A stretch of DNA of 64,000 nt from Opitutia bacterium UBA4506 (GTDB lineage Bacteria > Verrucomicrobiota > Verrucomicrobiia > Opitutales > Puniceicoccaceae). Positions 1 through 7,071 of the stretch are shown piece by piece. Each line of letters starts with the position of its first letter. Position 1 is the first letter of the stretch. The position numbers and the translations under genes are program-made. The DNA is taken from assembly GCA_002388665.1 (NCBI GenBank), contig DGMY01000077.1, positions 42,220 through 106,219 of the forward strand. Reading direction: 5' to 3'. The notes under the pieces are model-generated. The model was not told the origin of the DNA, did not search any database, and saw only the letters and a program-made list of their open reading frames with translations.

Positions 1-344
1 GATGGGGAAGAGGAGAGCGTCCTACGGACGCGGATATGGGATATGGGGAGGGATATAGCGGTCTACGGCCGCGGATATGGGTTATGGGATATGGGGATAT
101 GGGGATATGGAAGATGGGACAGGGGATAGGAGGAACGTTGAACTTTAAACGTTAAACACTAAACTTTAAACGTTGAATTCTGATCGCTAGATCGCTGATC
201 AGCTGACCTCCGACCTCCGACCTCCGACCTCCGACCTCTGTCCTCCGACCTCCGACCTCCGCCCTCTGACCTCTGACCTCCGCCCTCTGTCCTCCGACCT
301 CCGCCCTCTGACCTCCGACCTCCGCCCTCTGACCTCTGACCACA
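1..344. repeat. Heptanucleotide-periodic non-coding tract
   Basis: The region before the first gene is almost entirely built of 7-bp units. Positions 73-130 follow a GGATATG-like unit with two 8-bp slips. Positions 134-182 follow AACGTTG/AACTTTA-like units, 183-204 follow ATCGCTG-like units with one inserted base at 190, and 205-337 hold nineteen units of consensus G(A/C/T)CCTC(C/T), with a decayed twentieth at 338-344. The 7-bp register mostly continues while the unit changes. Open frames on the minus strand (152-343 and 199-432) simply read a repeated heptapeptide of the type GRRSEVR in more than one frame, as expected from a 7-bp unit, so they are not treated as genes. Two hairpin units lie at 18-32 and 58-72. 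Short tandem heptanucleotide repeats are known from filamentous cyanobacteria; their role is unknown. Confidence 0.85.
18..79. repeat. Two hairpin repeat units with compensatory changes
   Basis: Two 24-nt units begin at 18 and 58 and share the pattern GCG..CTACGG..GCGGATATGGG. In the first the arms are GCGTCC and GGACGC around TAC; in the second GCGGTC and GGCCGC around TAC. The arms differ, but pairing is kept (one G-T pair in the second), which suggests selection on the folded form or copying of a palindromic element. Each is followed directly by the GGATATG heptamer run. Confidence 0.6.
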
Positions 345-443
345 GGCGGATCTTTGGTTCGGGTCTTGAGTTATTGGAGCTCAATCGGTTAGTTTCCCTT
401 GGGATTTTTATAGGAGTCCCACGAATCCCCAACGAATTCTATC

Positions 444-1934
444 ATGTCACAAGGTAAGCCCGTTCAGTTCAACAACACCGTCCTTCGCGACGGCCATCAA
501 TCACTCGCTGCGACCCGGATGCGAACCGAACAGATGTTGGACGCTGCGCCGATTCTCGATTCACTGGGGTTTGGAGCCCTGGAGACATGGGGTGGCGCGA
601 CGATCGACGCTGGTCTCCGATTTTTGAATGAGTTTCCTTTTGACCGTCTGGATGCGCTCAAGAAGGCCGCGCCAAAGACTCCGCATATGATGCTGTTGCG
701 GGGCCAGAATATCGTCCAGTACCAGAATTTCCCCGACGATGTGGTGGAGGCGTTTGTGCGGACCTCTGCCAAGCACGGGATGGATATCTTCCGTATTTTT
801 GATGCGTTGAATGATCCGCGAAACATGCGCTGTGCGATCGAAGCTGCCAAGAAGGCGGGAAAACAGGCTCACGGTACGATCTGCTACACTACGAGTCCCG
901 TTCACAATGTGGAGTCCTTCATCCGACTTGGGGAAGAACTCACTGCGATGGGTTGTGATGCGATCGTGATCAAGGATATGGCGGGGCTCATTCCTCCCTA
1001 CGTCGCTGCCGACATTATTTCGGGATTAAAGAAGCGGATCGATGTGCCGGTTTGGATTCACACCCATGATACTGCGGGCCTGGGCGCTTCGACCTATCTC
1101 GCTTCGATTGAGGCGGGAGTGGATGCCATTGATACGTCGATTGTCCCCTTTGCCAACGGGACGGGCCAGCCGGACACCGTTCGAATGATGGCTCTCCTCG
1201 CCGGCAGTTCCCGGAAGCCGGATTTTGATTCGGATGATAAAATGGCGAAGCTGACTGAACTGCGGGCTCATTTTGAAGAGATCTACAAGGACCTCTCTGA
1301 CTTCACGAGTCACAAGAACGAGGTGGTGGATAGCGATACGCTGCTCTACCAGGTTCCCGGTGGGATGCTCAGCAATTTTCGAAATCAGCTCAAAGAACAG
1401 AAGATGGAGGACAAGTTCGATGAGGTCTTCGCTGAGATCCCGGTAGTCCGCGAGGCGTTGGGGTGGATCCCCCTGGTCACCCCGACTTCACAGATTGTCG
1501 GTGTCCAGGCGATGCTGAACGTGAAGTTCGGCCGTTGGAAAAACTTCTCCCCGCAGGCGATGGATATTGCTCTTGGGTACTACGGGCAAACCCCGGCTCC
1601 GGTTGATCCGGAAGTCCGTGATTTGGCTGCACAGAAGACAGGGAAAGAACCGATTTCTTGCCGACCTGCGGATCTTCAACAGCCGAGAATGGAGGAGTTG
1701 GCTAAGGAATTGCGGGAGAAGGGATATCCGGATGACGAGGAGCACTGCGTGATCTACGCGATGTTTCCTCAGGGGATCGAAAATCTCTATAAGGCGAAGG
1801 AGGAAACGAAATCTTCGCCGGTCGCCAGCTCAGCTGCGGCACCCTCGACCGCCACTGGAGAGATGGCCCGCTATACTCGCATGCGCATTCAGTTCGCTGG
1901 AAAAAGCCACGAGGTGAGTGTGGAAGAGATGTGA
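444..1934 (+). CDS. Pyruvate/oxaloacetate carboxyltransferase subunit (PycB/OadA-type) without biotin domain
   Basis: Carboxyltransferase that would move CO2 between carboxybiotin and a keto acid: pyruvate carboxylase subunit B, oxaloacetate decarboxylase alpha, or the transcarboxylase 5S subunit. The TIM-barrel domain starts at once, with RDGHQS at residues 15-20. VIKDMAG near residue 175 carries the lysine that is carboxylated in this family, and HTHD near 205 gives the metal-binding histidines. The conserved post-barrel domain follows to about 430. The 496-residue protein ends within a sequence resembling the start of a biotinyl domain (MRIQFAGKSHEV), but there is no AMKM biotin site, so a separate carrier protein would be needed. 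The partner biotin carboxylase and membrane subunits are not in the window. The ATG at 444 is the only sensible start. Which keto acid it uses cannot be told from sequence alone. Confidence 0.85.
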   Translation: MSQGKPVQFNNTVLRDGHQSLAATRMRTEQMLDAAPILDSLGFGALETWGGATIDAGLRFLNEFPFDRLDALKKAAPKTPHMMLLRGQNIVQYQNFPDDVVEAFVRTSAKHGMDIFRIFDALNDPRNMRCAIEAAKKAGKQAHGTICYTTSPVHNVESFIRLGEELTAMGCDAIVIKDMAGLIPPYVAADIISGLKKRIDVPVWIHTHDTAGLGASTYLASIEAGVDAIDTSIVPFANGTGQPDTVRMMALLAGSSRKPDFDSDDKMAKLTELRAHFEEIYKDLSDFTSHKNEVVDSDTLLYQVPGGMLSNFRNQLKEQKMEDKFDEVFAEIPVVREALGWIPLVTPTSQIVGVQAMLNVKFGRWKNFSPQAMDIALGYYGQTPAPVDPEVRDLAAQKTGKEPISCRPADLQQPRMEELAKELREKGYPDDEEHCVIYAMFPQGIENLYKAKEETKSSPVASSAAAPSTATGEMARYTRMRIQFAGKSHEVSVEEM

Positions 1935-1940
1935 GATCCT

Positions 1941-1959
1941 GCAACCGGCTAGTGGTTGC
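1941..1959 (+). terminator. Hairpin after the carboxyltransferase gene
   Basis: GCAACC (1941-1946) and GGTTGC (1954-1959) form a 6-bp stem with a 7-nt loop just after the stop codon. There is no T-run, so it may act only as an RNA 3' end stabiliser between the two convergent genes. Confidence 0.35.
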
Positions 1960-1997
1960 GCTTCGTCTCCTGTGAGGAGGGCGAGCTGCCCCGTACC

Positions 1998-3932
1998 TTA
2001 GTCGATGGATGGACCGCCGCTGATTCGACGGTAGGCCGCGATGACTTCATCCGCAGAGATGGCTTCCATCGTTCCGCCACCGGTAGGTGTAGCGTCGGTG
2101 GCTTGTACGATCTCGAGTGGAGAATCAAAAATTGGGCGGGTGCGTACTGGGTTTGTGGGGCCGAACAGGACAATTCCGGGGCACCCGAGAGCATTGGCCA
2201 AGTGCATACCGCCGGAATCATTTCCGATGGCGAGGCTGCAGCTACGAATTCGCTCCCCCAGTTCTGCCAAATTGGTTTGCCCAGCCATGTCGACGAGTCG
2301 GTCAGTGGCGACCTCTTTTAGAATTCTCTGTGTGATCTCGCGGTCGCCGCTGGTTCCAAAGAGTTCAATGGTAGATTCTGGGTCGATTTGGATCAGTTTT
2401 TGGCAGAGTTCCACCCAGCGTTCGGCGGGCCAGCGTTTTTCTGGAGAATTTTCCGAGCCGCAGAAGAGAGCGATCGACTTTGGATTCGAGTCACTGGCCG
2501 ACGAGGGAACCGGGGAAAAGTCAGGTTCTTCGACCAAACCAAAATGCTGGAGAAAGCGGTTCCACAGCTCGGACTGGTGAATGGATGCCTCGTCAAGATC
2601 CTCGGGGATCTCCCACGAATGGGTGAGGAGGGGGCGAGGCTTCTTAGGGCGGGCGATACCGAACCGCTGGTCAGCACGAGTGGTGTGCATCTCTTTATCG
2701 CCTCGGAATGAATTGGTGAAGAGAATGGCGGTGTCCGGATAATCGTGGTAGCTGTCTTTGAGCAACTGCTTACCGTCTGGAGTGCGGCTGTCGGCCGGGA
2801 GATGGGCGTCGCAGGGAATTTGCAACAGATCGATCAGAGTCGCGAACTGTGGGCGGTACACTAGCGTGATACGAGCGTCGGGCCGAGCCTTCTGGATAGC
2901 GCGGATCAGCGGGGTGACCATGACAATATCGCCGAGCCAATTGGGGAGTCGGAGGTAGATTCGGTCTGACCGCATCTTGTCTGCGGGAATTGGGTAATAG
3001 TCAGATGAGATGCCTCGCTTCTGCTCAAGTCTTAGCCGCTTCTCGGGACGGCGCTGGGTTTTCCAACGGCGGTGCATCCAAAGCCAGTTCGTCTTCCAGT
3101 CAGGAGAGTTGTAAAGATGGTCGGTGAGCCATTCGGCGAAAAGGACGGACGGTTCCCGGTCGCGATCTTTTGGGATTCCCATGTGGAGGACTCCTCGGAA
3201 GAATCCGGTTCGCTCAATGTAGACAAATGCCAATTGGACCGGGAATTTTCGAACCAGGAGATCCGGAAATGGTGAAAGGGAGGCGGTTCGTCCCGCGACG
3301 CGGCCGAGGATACCGGAATCACCTGCGCTTTGGTCTGCGAGGATAGCGAGGTGGCCGCAGGCGCGGAGGTGGCCGATAGCAGATTCGAGCCCGCCTCGGC
3401 GCGATAGAAGCTTCAGCCCCCCACGTTCTCGGGTTTGCTTAATATAGTCGTCCAGCTTGGGATTGTCCATCGGCCGGAAAATTGCCGCCGCCTTTTTGGC
3501 GGGTAGCCCGAGGAGGTTCGGGGTGAAGATGACCAATTCGTTCAAATAGTTGTGGGGGAGGAGAATGAGCATCGGGTTGTCGCCGGCAACCTCGCGGTAG
3601 TTCTTCTCGAAGTCCTTACCAAATTTGAGATGCTTCTTGATGGTCTCGGTATCGTACTTAGGGGAGGCGAGGGCAAACAGACCCATCTCAATCGTCAACT
3701 TGCAGTTCTTTCGGGTGAGTTTCTTCAGTTCCGGCTCGCGGAGGTCTGGATAGACATGGGCGAGGTTGGAGAGAACGATCCGCCGTTTCGATGGAATGCT
3801 GTAGAGCACATTCCCCAACGCCCAACAAATCATCCGCAGGATAAACTCCGGCAGAATACGAACAAGAAATGAGAGGAACCGAACTAGGAGGAACATTGCG
3901 GCAATCCAAGCCGATACGGTGGGCCTCTCCAA
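1998..3932 (-). CDS. Fusion of LpxL-like acyltransferase and heptosyltransferase (GT9)
   Basis: Two lipopolysaccharide enzymes in one 644-residue chain. Residues 1-300 resemble lipid A lauroyl/myristoyl acyltransferases (LpxL/HtrB): a hydrophobic N-terminus, the catalytic HX4E motif (His127, Glu132), RGG near 170 and a C-terminal WMHRRW. Residues 320-644 are a glycosyltransferase family 9 (WaaF-like) domain with NWLGD (331-335) near its start and the donor-binding GNDSGGMHLANALG followed by LFGPTNP near the C-terminus. The acyltransferase part would act at the inner membrane on a lipid A precursor, the other on core sugars. The frame is unbroken across the junction; an internal ATG at codon 320 has no ribosome site before it, so a true fusion is favoured. 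The first start is TTG at 3932; ATG at 3896 (codon 13) is an alternative. It is convergent with the carboxyltransferase gene and divergent from another GT9 gene. Confidence 0.88.
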   Translation of the reverse strand: MERPTVSAWIAAMFLLVRFLSFLVRILPEFILRMICWALGNVLYSIPSKRRIVLSNLAHVYPDLREPELKKLTRKNCKLTIEMGLFALASPKYDTETIKKHLKFGKDFEKNYREVAGDNPMLILLPHNYLNELVIFTPNLLGLPAKKAAAIFRPMDNPKLDDYIKQTRERGGLKLLSRRGGLESAIGHLRACGHLAILADQSAGDSGILGRVAGRTASLSPFPDLLVRKFPVQLAFVYIERTGFFRGVLHMGIPKDRDREPSVLFAEWLTDHLYNSPDWKTNWLWMHRRWKTQRRPEKRLRLEQKRGISSDYYPIPADKMRSDRIYLRLPNWLGDIVMVTPLIRAIQKARPDARITLVYRPQFATLIDLLQIPCDAHLPADSRTPDGKQLLKDSYHDYPDTAILFTNSFRGDKEMHTTRADQRFGIARPKKPRPLLTHSWEIPEDLDEASIHQSELWNRFLQHFGLVEEPDFSPVPSSASDSNPKSIALFCGSENSPEKRWPAERWVELCQKLIQIDPESTIELFGTSGDREITQRILKEVATDRLVDMAGQTNLAELGERIRSCSLAIGNDSGGMHLANALGCPGIVLFGPTNPVRTRPIFDSPLEIVQATDATPTGGGTMEAISADEVIAAYRRISGGPSID

Positions 3933-4083
3933 TCTAATTCTTTTTCTGAATCACTGGTTCTCCCAGCCTTTGGATCCAGTTTCGAATGGGGCAGTGCCGG
4001 ATGGACTGGCGCGGCTGAACCGCTACCCAGTGTCATCTTCTGCGTTGCCGAATTTCTGTCCCATGCTCAACGTAGGTGGCTTC

Positions 4084-5010
4084 GTGCGGATACTCATTAT
4101 AAAGCCCTCATCGTTTGGAGATATCATCCATGGTCTGTTAGTTGCGGAACGCCTGCGCTCGCAGATTCCCGGAGTTCAGATCGATTGGGTGGCGCGAGAC
4201 ATCTTTGCGGGGCTTGTCGAAGCATCAGGCCTAGTCGATCGTGTCTTGCTATTTAAGAGAAGCCCAGGGGGATTCGTGCGGGTATGCCGCGAAATCCGCC
4301 AGGAAACCTATGATGTTGTTTTGGATATGCAGGGACTGGCGCGCAGTGGGATCATGACCTTCTCGGCCAAGGCGAAGGTAAAGCTGGGGCGGTTTGATGC
4401 ACGCGAGGGATCTCGGTTCTTTTATAAGGTCAGTATTCCAAAACCTCCAGGCCCAGGGCCCTACCATGCGGTTGAGATTTTGCGACAATTTCAACGAAGT
4501 ATGGGCCTATACGATCTCGACCCGGTCGCCTTGGATTTTGCGAAGAGCGCAGCGGTGCCGGGGTCCCCTCCGGAGGGGGCGATATTGTTGTTTCCCGAAA
4601 GCCGGCGCGCTGAGAAGGAGTGGAGTGGCTTCGGTGAGTTGGCGAAGCGGTTGGCAGCCAAGTATCCTGACCGGACGATTGGATGGTTGGGAACGGGGGA
4701 CGGTCCGATGGGGTCATCCGGCCAGATGCCTGGCAACGTGGTGGATTATCGAGGGAAAGTGCCGTTGGCCTCTCTGCCAGCTGCGATGAGAAACGCTTCC
4801 TGCATTGTGGCAAATGACAGTGGTCCAATGCACCTGGCCGCAGCGATGGGCAGGCCTGTCATTGCGGTGTTCGGGCCAACGGATCCGAGGCAATACGGGC
4901 CTTACCCCGAGAATTGTTCTACCAATGTTTCGATTCGCGGGGAAGGCGGGGACCTATCGAACGTGTCGGTCGAGGAAGTTGAGGAATCGATCCAGAATCT
5001 ATTGGTGTAG
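4084..5010 (+). CDS. Glycosyltransferase family 9 (WaaC/WaaF-like heptosyltransferase)
   Basis: Predicted to add a heptose, or similar sugar, from a nucleotide donor to the LPS inner core on the cytoplasmic side of the membrane. The N-terminus RILIIKPSSFGDIIHGL matches the classic start of the WaaC group, and VANDSGPMHLAAAMG with AVFGPTDPRQYGP is the C-terminal donor-binding signature. About 308 residues, close to the family norm. The frame is open back to a GTG at 3919 and has an ATG at 4063, but family alignment begins at the GTG at 4084, which has AGGTGG four bases upstream; this also leaves room for the divergent promoter of the acyltransferase-GT9 fusion. The two neighbouring GT9 domains probably act in the same core pathway. 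Confidence 0.85.
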   Translation: MRILIIKPSSFGDIIHGLLVAERLRSQIPGVQIDWVARDIFAGLVEASGLVDRVLLFKRSPGGFVRVCREIRQETYDVVLDMQGLARSGIMTFSAKAKVKLGRFDAREGSRFFYKVSIPKPPGPGPYHAVEILRQFQRSMGLYDLDPVALDFAKSAAVPGSPPEGAILLFPESRRAEKEWSGFGELAKRLAAKYPDRTIGWLGTGDGPMGSSGQMPGNVVDYRGKVPLASLPAAMRNASCIVANDSGPMHLAAAMGRPVIAVFGPTDPRQYGPYPENCSTNVSIRGEGGDLSNVSVEEVEESIQNLLV

Positions 5011-5033
5011 GGACACTTGCCGATTCGGATGGC

Positions 5034-5051
5034 GGTCGCTGGCGACCTTTT
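5034..5051 (+). terminator. Probable terminator of the GT9 gene
   Basis: GGTCGC (5034-5039) and GCGACC (5042-5047) form a perfect 6-bp stem with a 2-nt gap, followed by TTTT, 24 bases after the stop codon. Confidence 0.55.
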
Positions 5052-5104
5052 GGGGTCTTCGCCGCTTCGGAGTCTCAGGCACCATTCCCAGTTCCGAATC
5101 GGCG

Positions 5105-6091
5105 CTAGATCCAGCCCTTGCGGCGGAAGTAGACAAACGGCACAATGGCGCTAAAGATCATGAGACCGAGGGCAAACGGATAGCCCCACTCTTGGTGCAG
5201 CTCCGGCATCACGTTGAAATTCATCCCGTAGATACTGGCCACAACGGTTGGAGGCAGGAATATGACCGCGGCGATCGAAAAGATTTTGATGACCTGATTT
5301 TGCTCGATGTTGATGAGCCCTAGGATGGCGTCGAGGAGGAAGGCGACCTTGCTGGTTAGATAATTTGCGTGATCGCTGAGGGACTGAATATCCCGGCCAA
5401 TTCCTTTTACATGGGGCACCAGTGAATCGAGGCCCAAATTTTTGATGGATTCGAGAAAGTAAACGATGATCCGGTTGATGGTCATCAAGCTCTCCCGTGT
5501 CTTGGCCACGATTTCCCCGTTTTGCCCGGTTCGGCGGAGAAGTTCCTTGAGGAATTCGCTGTGCTGGTTGGCCTTTCGTCCTCCGGAGTTGCTTTGGAAA
5601 ATCTCGCTGGACAGGCGGTCACATTCGGCCCCAACCCGCTCCAGAATATCGGCCAAGCGATCAACGAGGCTATCGATGAGTCCGCTAAGTGCATGGGCCG
5701 GCGTCGTGCGCGTTCCGGGGCGCCGGGGCAGGTTCTGGATGAACTGACGGAATGGTTGATTGTCGACGAATCGCATCGTCACGAGGATGTTTTTACCCAG
5801 AACGAAGGTAACCGGTGTGGTATGGATGCCGCCGGGCTCATCGCTGTTGGAGAGTACCGTCGCGGTCATGAAGAGGGCATGGTCCTCGACGTAGAGTCGA
5901 CTGGTCGATTCGATCTCCTCCATCTCGGGTCGGGTCGGTAGATCGAGGCTCAGTCTGAAATTCCATAGCTCAATCTCACTCTCAGTGGGCTTGAACAGGT
6001 CAATCCAGAGCTGCTGTTTGTCCAGATTGGCGGGATCAAACTCCTGATTGTCGATCGTATTTCCGGTCGAAAGATCGTAGATCGTAAACAT
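5105..6091 (-). CDS. corA: CorA-family magnesium/cobalt channel
   Basis: Inner-membrane pentameric channel for Mg2+ (possibly Co2+ or Ni2+). The 328-residue protein has a long cytoplasmic N-terminal domain rich in acidic and helical sequence, then two membrane helices at the C-terminus (about 265-287 and 304-320). Between them is the family signature YGMNF, with GMN at 289-291, which lines the pore mouth. The chain ends with the basic RRKGWI typical of CorA proteins. The start at 6091 (ATG) gives a normal length. It is divergent from menB with about 60 bp between them, which must hold both promoters. No Mg2+ riboswitch was recognised there. Confidence 0.92.
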   Translation of the reverse strand: MFTIYDLSTGNTIDNQEFDPANLDKQQLWIDLFKPTESEIELWNFRLSLDLPTRPEMEEIESTSRLYVEDHALFMTATVLSNSDEPGGIHTTPVTFVLGKNILVTMRFVDNQPFRQFIQNLPRRPGTRTTPAHALSGLIDSLVDRLADILERVGAECDRLSSEIFQSNSGGRKANQHSEFLKELLRRTGQNGEIVAKTRESLMTINRIIVYFLESIKNLGLDSLVPHVKGIGRDIQSLSDHANYLTSKVAFLLDAILGLINIEQNQVIKIFSIAAVIFLPPTVVASIYGMNFNVMPELHQEWGYPFALGLMIFSAIVPFVYFRRKGWI

Positions 6092-6153
6092 TACTTGGGA
6101 TGCAAAACGATGCAGAGCTTTGCAACGAGACTAAAAGTTGTTAAACCGGAAAA

Positions 6154-6981
6154 ATGGAATGGAAAAAAGTCCGAGAATTTGAAGACATTTTATACCACAA
6201 GATGGAAGGCATCGCGAAGGTGACCATCAATCGCCCGGAGAGGCGAAATGCCTTTCGCCCGAAGACGGTGCAGGAGATGTACGAGGCCTTTCTCGACGCA
6301 CGTGAGGATCCGACCATTGGTGTTATCCTCCTCACAGGTGCGGGGCCGCATACCGACGGAAAGTACGCATTTTGTTCAGGTGGTGATCAGAAGATTCGCG
6401 GTCAGGCCGGATATGTGGATGAGGGGGGCGTTCCGCGTCTGAACGTGTTGGACCTACAGAAGCTGATCCGCTCCATTCCAAAGGTCGTGATTGCTCTCGT
6501 TTCGGGCTACGCAATCGGGGGAGGCCATGTTCTACATGTCGTCTGCGATATGACGATCGCGGCGGACAACGCTATTTTTGGTCAGACGGGGCCCATGGTC
6601 GGTAGCTTTGACGGGGGATTCGGTGCGAGTTATCTAGCCCGCATTGTCGGTCAGAAAAAGGCCCGCGAGATTTGGTACCTCTGTCGCCAGTATAATGCTG
6701 AAGAGGCGATGGAGATGGGGCTGGTCAATAAGGTGGTTCCCATCGATGAGTTGGAAGCCGAGGGCGTCCAGTGGGGTCGTGAAATTATGGAGAAAAGTCC
6801 GCTGGCGATCCGGAGCCTTAAGTCCGCATTCAATGCGGAGCTCGACGGGCAGATGGGGATTCAAGAGCTCTCCGGAAACGCAACGTTGCTCTATTATCTC
6901 AGCGAGGAGGGATCCGAAGGGAAGAATGCCTTTTTGGAGAAGCGGAAGCCCGATTTCTCTAAGTTTCCTTGGTTGCCGTAA
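6154..6981 (+). CDS. menB: 1,4-dihydroxy-2-naphthoyl-CoA synthase (MenB)
   Basis: Closes the second ring in menaquinone (vitamin K2) synthesis by converting o-succinylbenzoyl-CoA to 1,4-dihydroxy-2-naphthoyl-CoA in the cytoplasm. The 275 residues show the crotonase fold: CSGGDQKIRG forms the oxyanion region, SGYAIGGGHVLHVVCD the second glycine-rich loop, and GQTGPMVGSFDGGFGASYLAR is the block that separates MenB from other enoyl-CoA hydratases. The C-terminus EGKNAFLEKRKPDFSKFPWLP is also diagnostic. It stands alone: no other men gene is nearby, so the pathway is dispersed in this genome. A menaquinone-based respiratory chain is implied. Confidence 0.95.
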   Translation: MEWKKVREFEDILYHKMEGIAKVTINRPERRNAFRPKTVQEMYEAFLDAREDPTIGVILLTGAGPHTDGKYAFCSGGDQKIRGQAGYVDEGGVPRLNVLDLQKLIRSIPKVVIALVSGYAIGGGHVLHVVCDMTIAADNAIFGQTGPMVGSFDGGFGASYLARIVGQKKAREIWYLCRQYNAEEAMEMGLVNKVVPIDELEAEGVQWGREIMEKSPLAIRSLKSAFNAELDGQMGIQELSGNATLLYYLSEEGSEGKNAFLEKRKPDFSKFPWLP

Positions 6982-7071
6982 CCAGAACGGCGAGGGTACT
7001 CATCCTCGCTGGAGTCGGTTCCGCGTGACACCTGTACTGACCCTTCCCGATATTGGACCGAAGAGCGAATT

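Noticed and set aside
152..432. Two overlapping minus-strand frames with repeated RGRRSEV-type peptides
   Set aside because: They are the direct product of the 7-bp tandem unit, which reads the same heptapeptide in any frame; no ribosome site or family resemblance.
2973..2975. Independent start of the heptosyltransferase domain at codon 320 of the fusion
   Set aside because: The ATG exists, but no Shine-Dalgarno precedes it and the frame is continuous with the acyltransferase.
3919..4083. N-terminal extension of the GT9 gene back to GTG 3919
   Set aside because: It would overlap the start of the divergent fusion gene and lies before the conserved N-terminus of the family; the GTG at 4084 has a Shine-Dalgarno.
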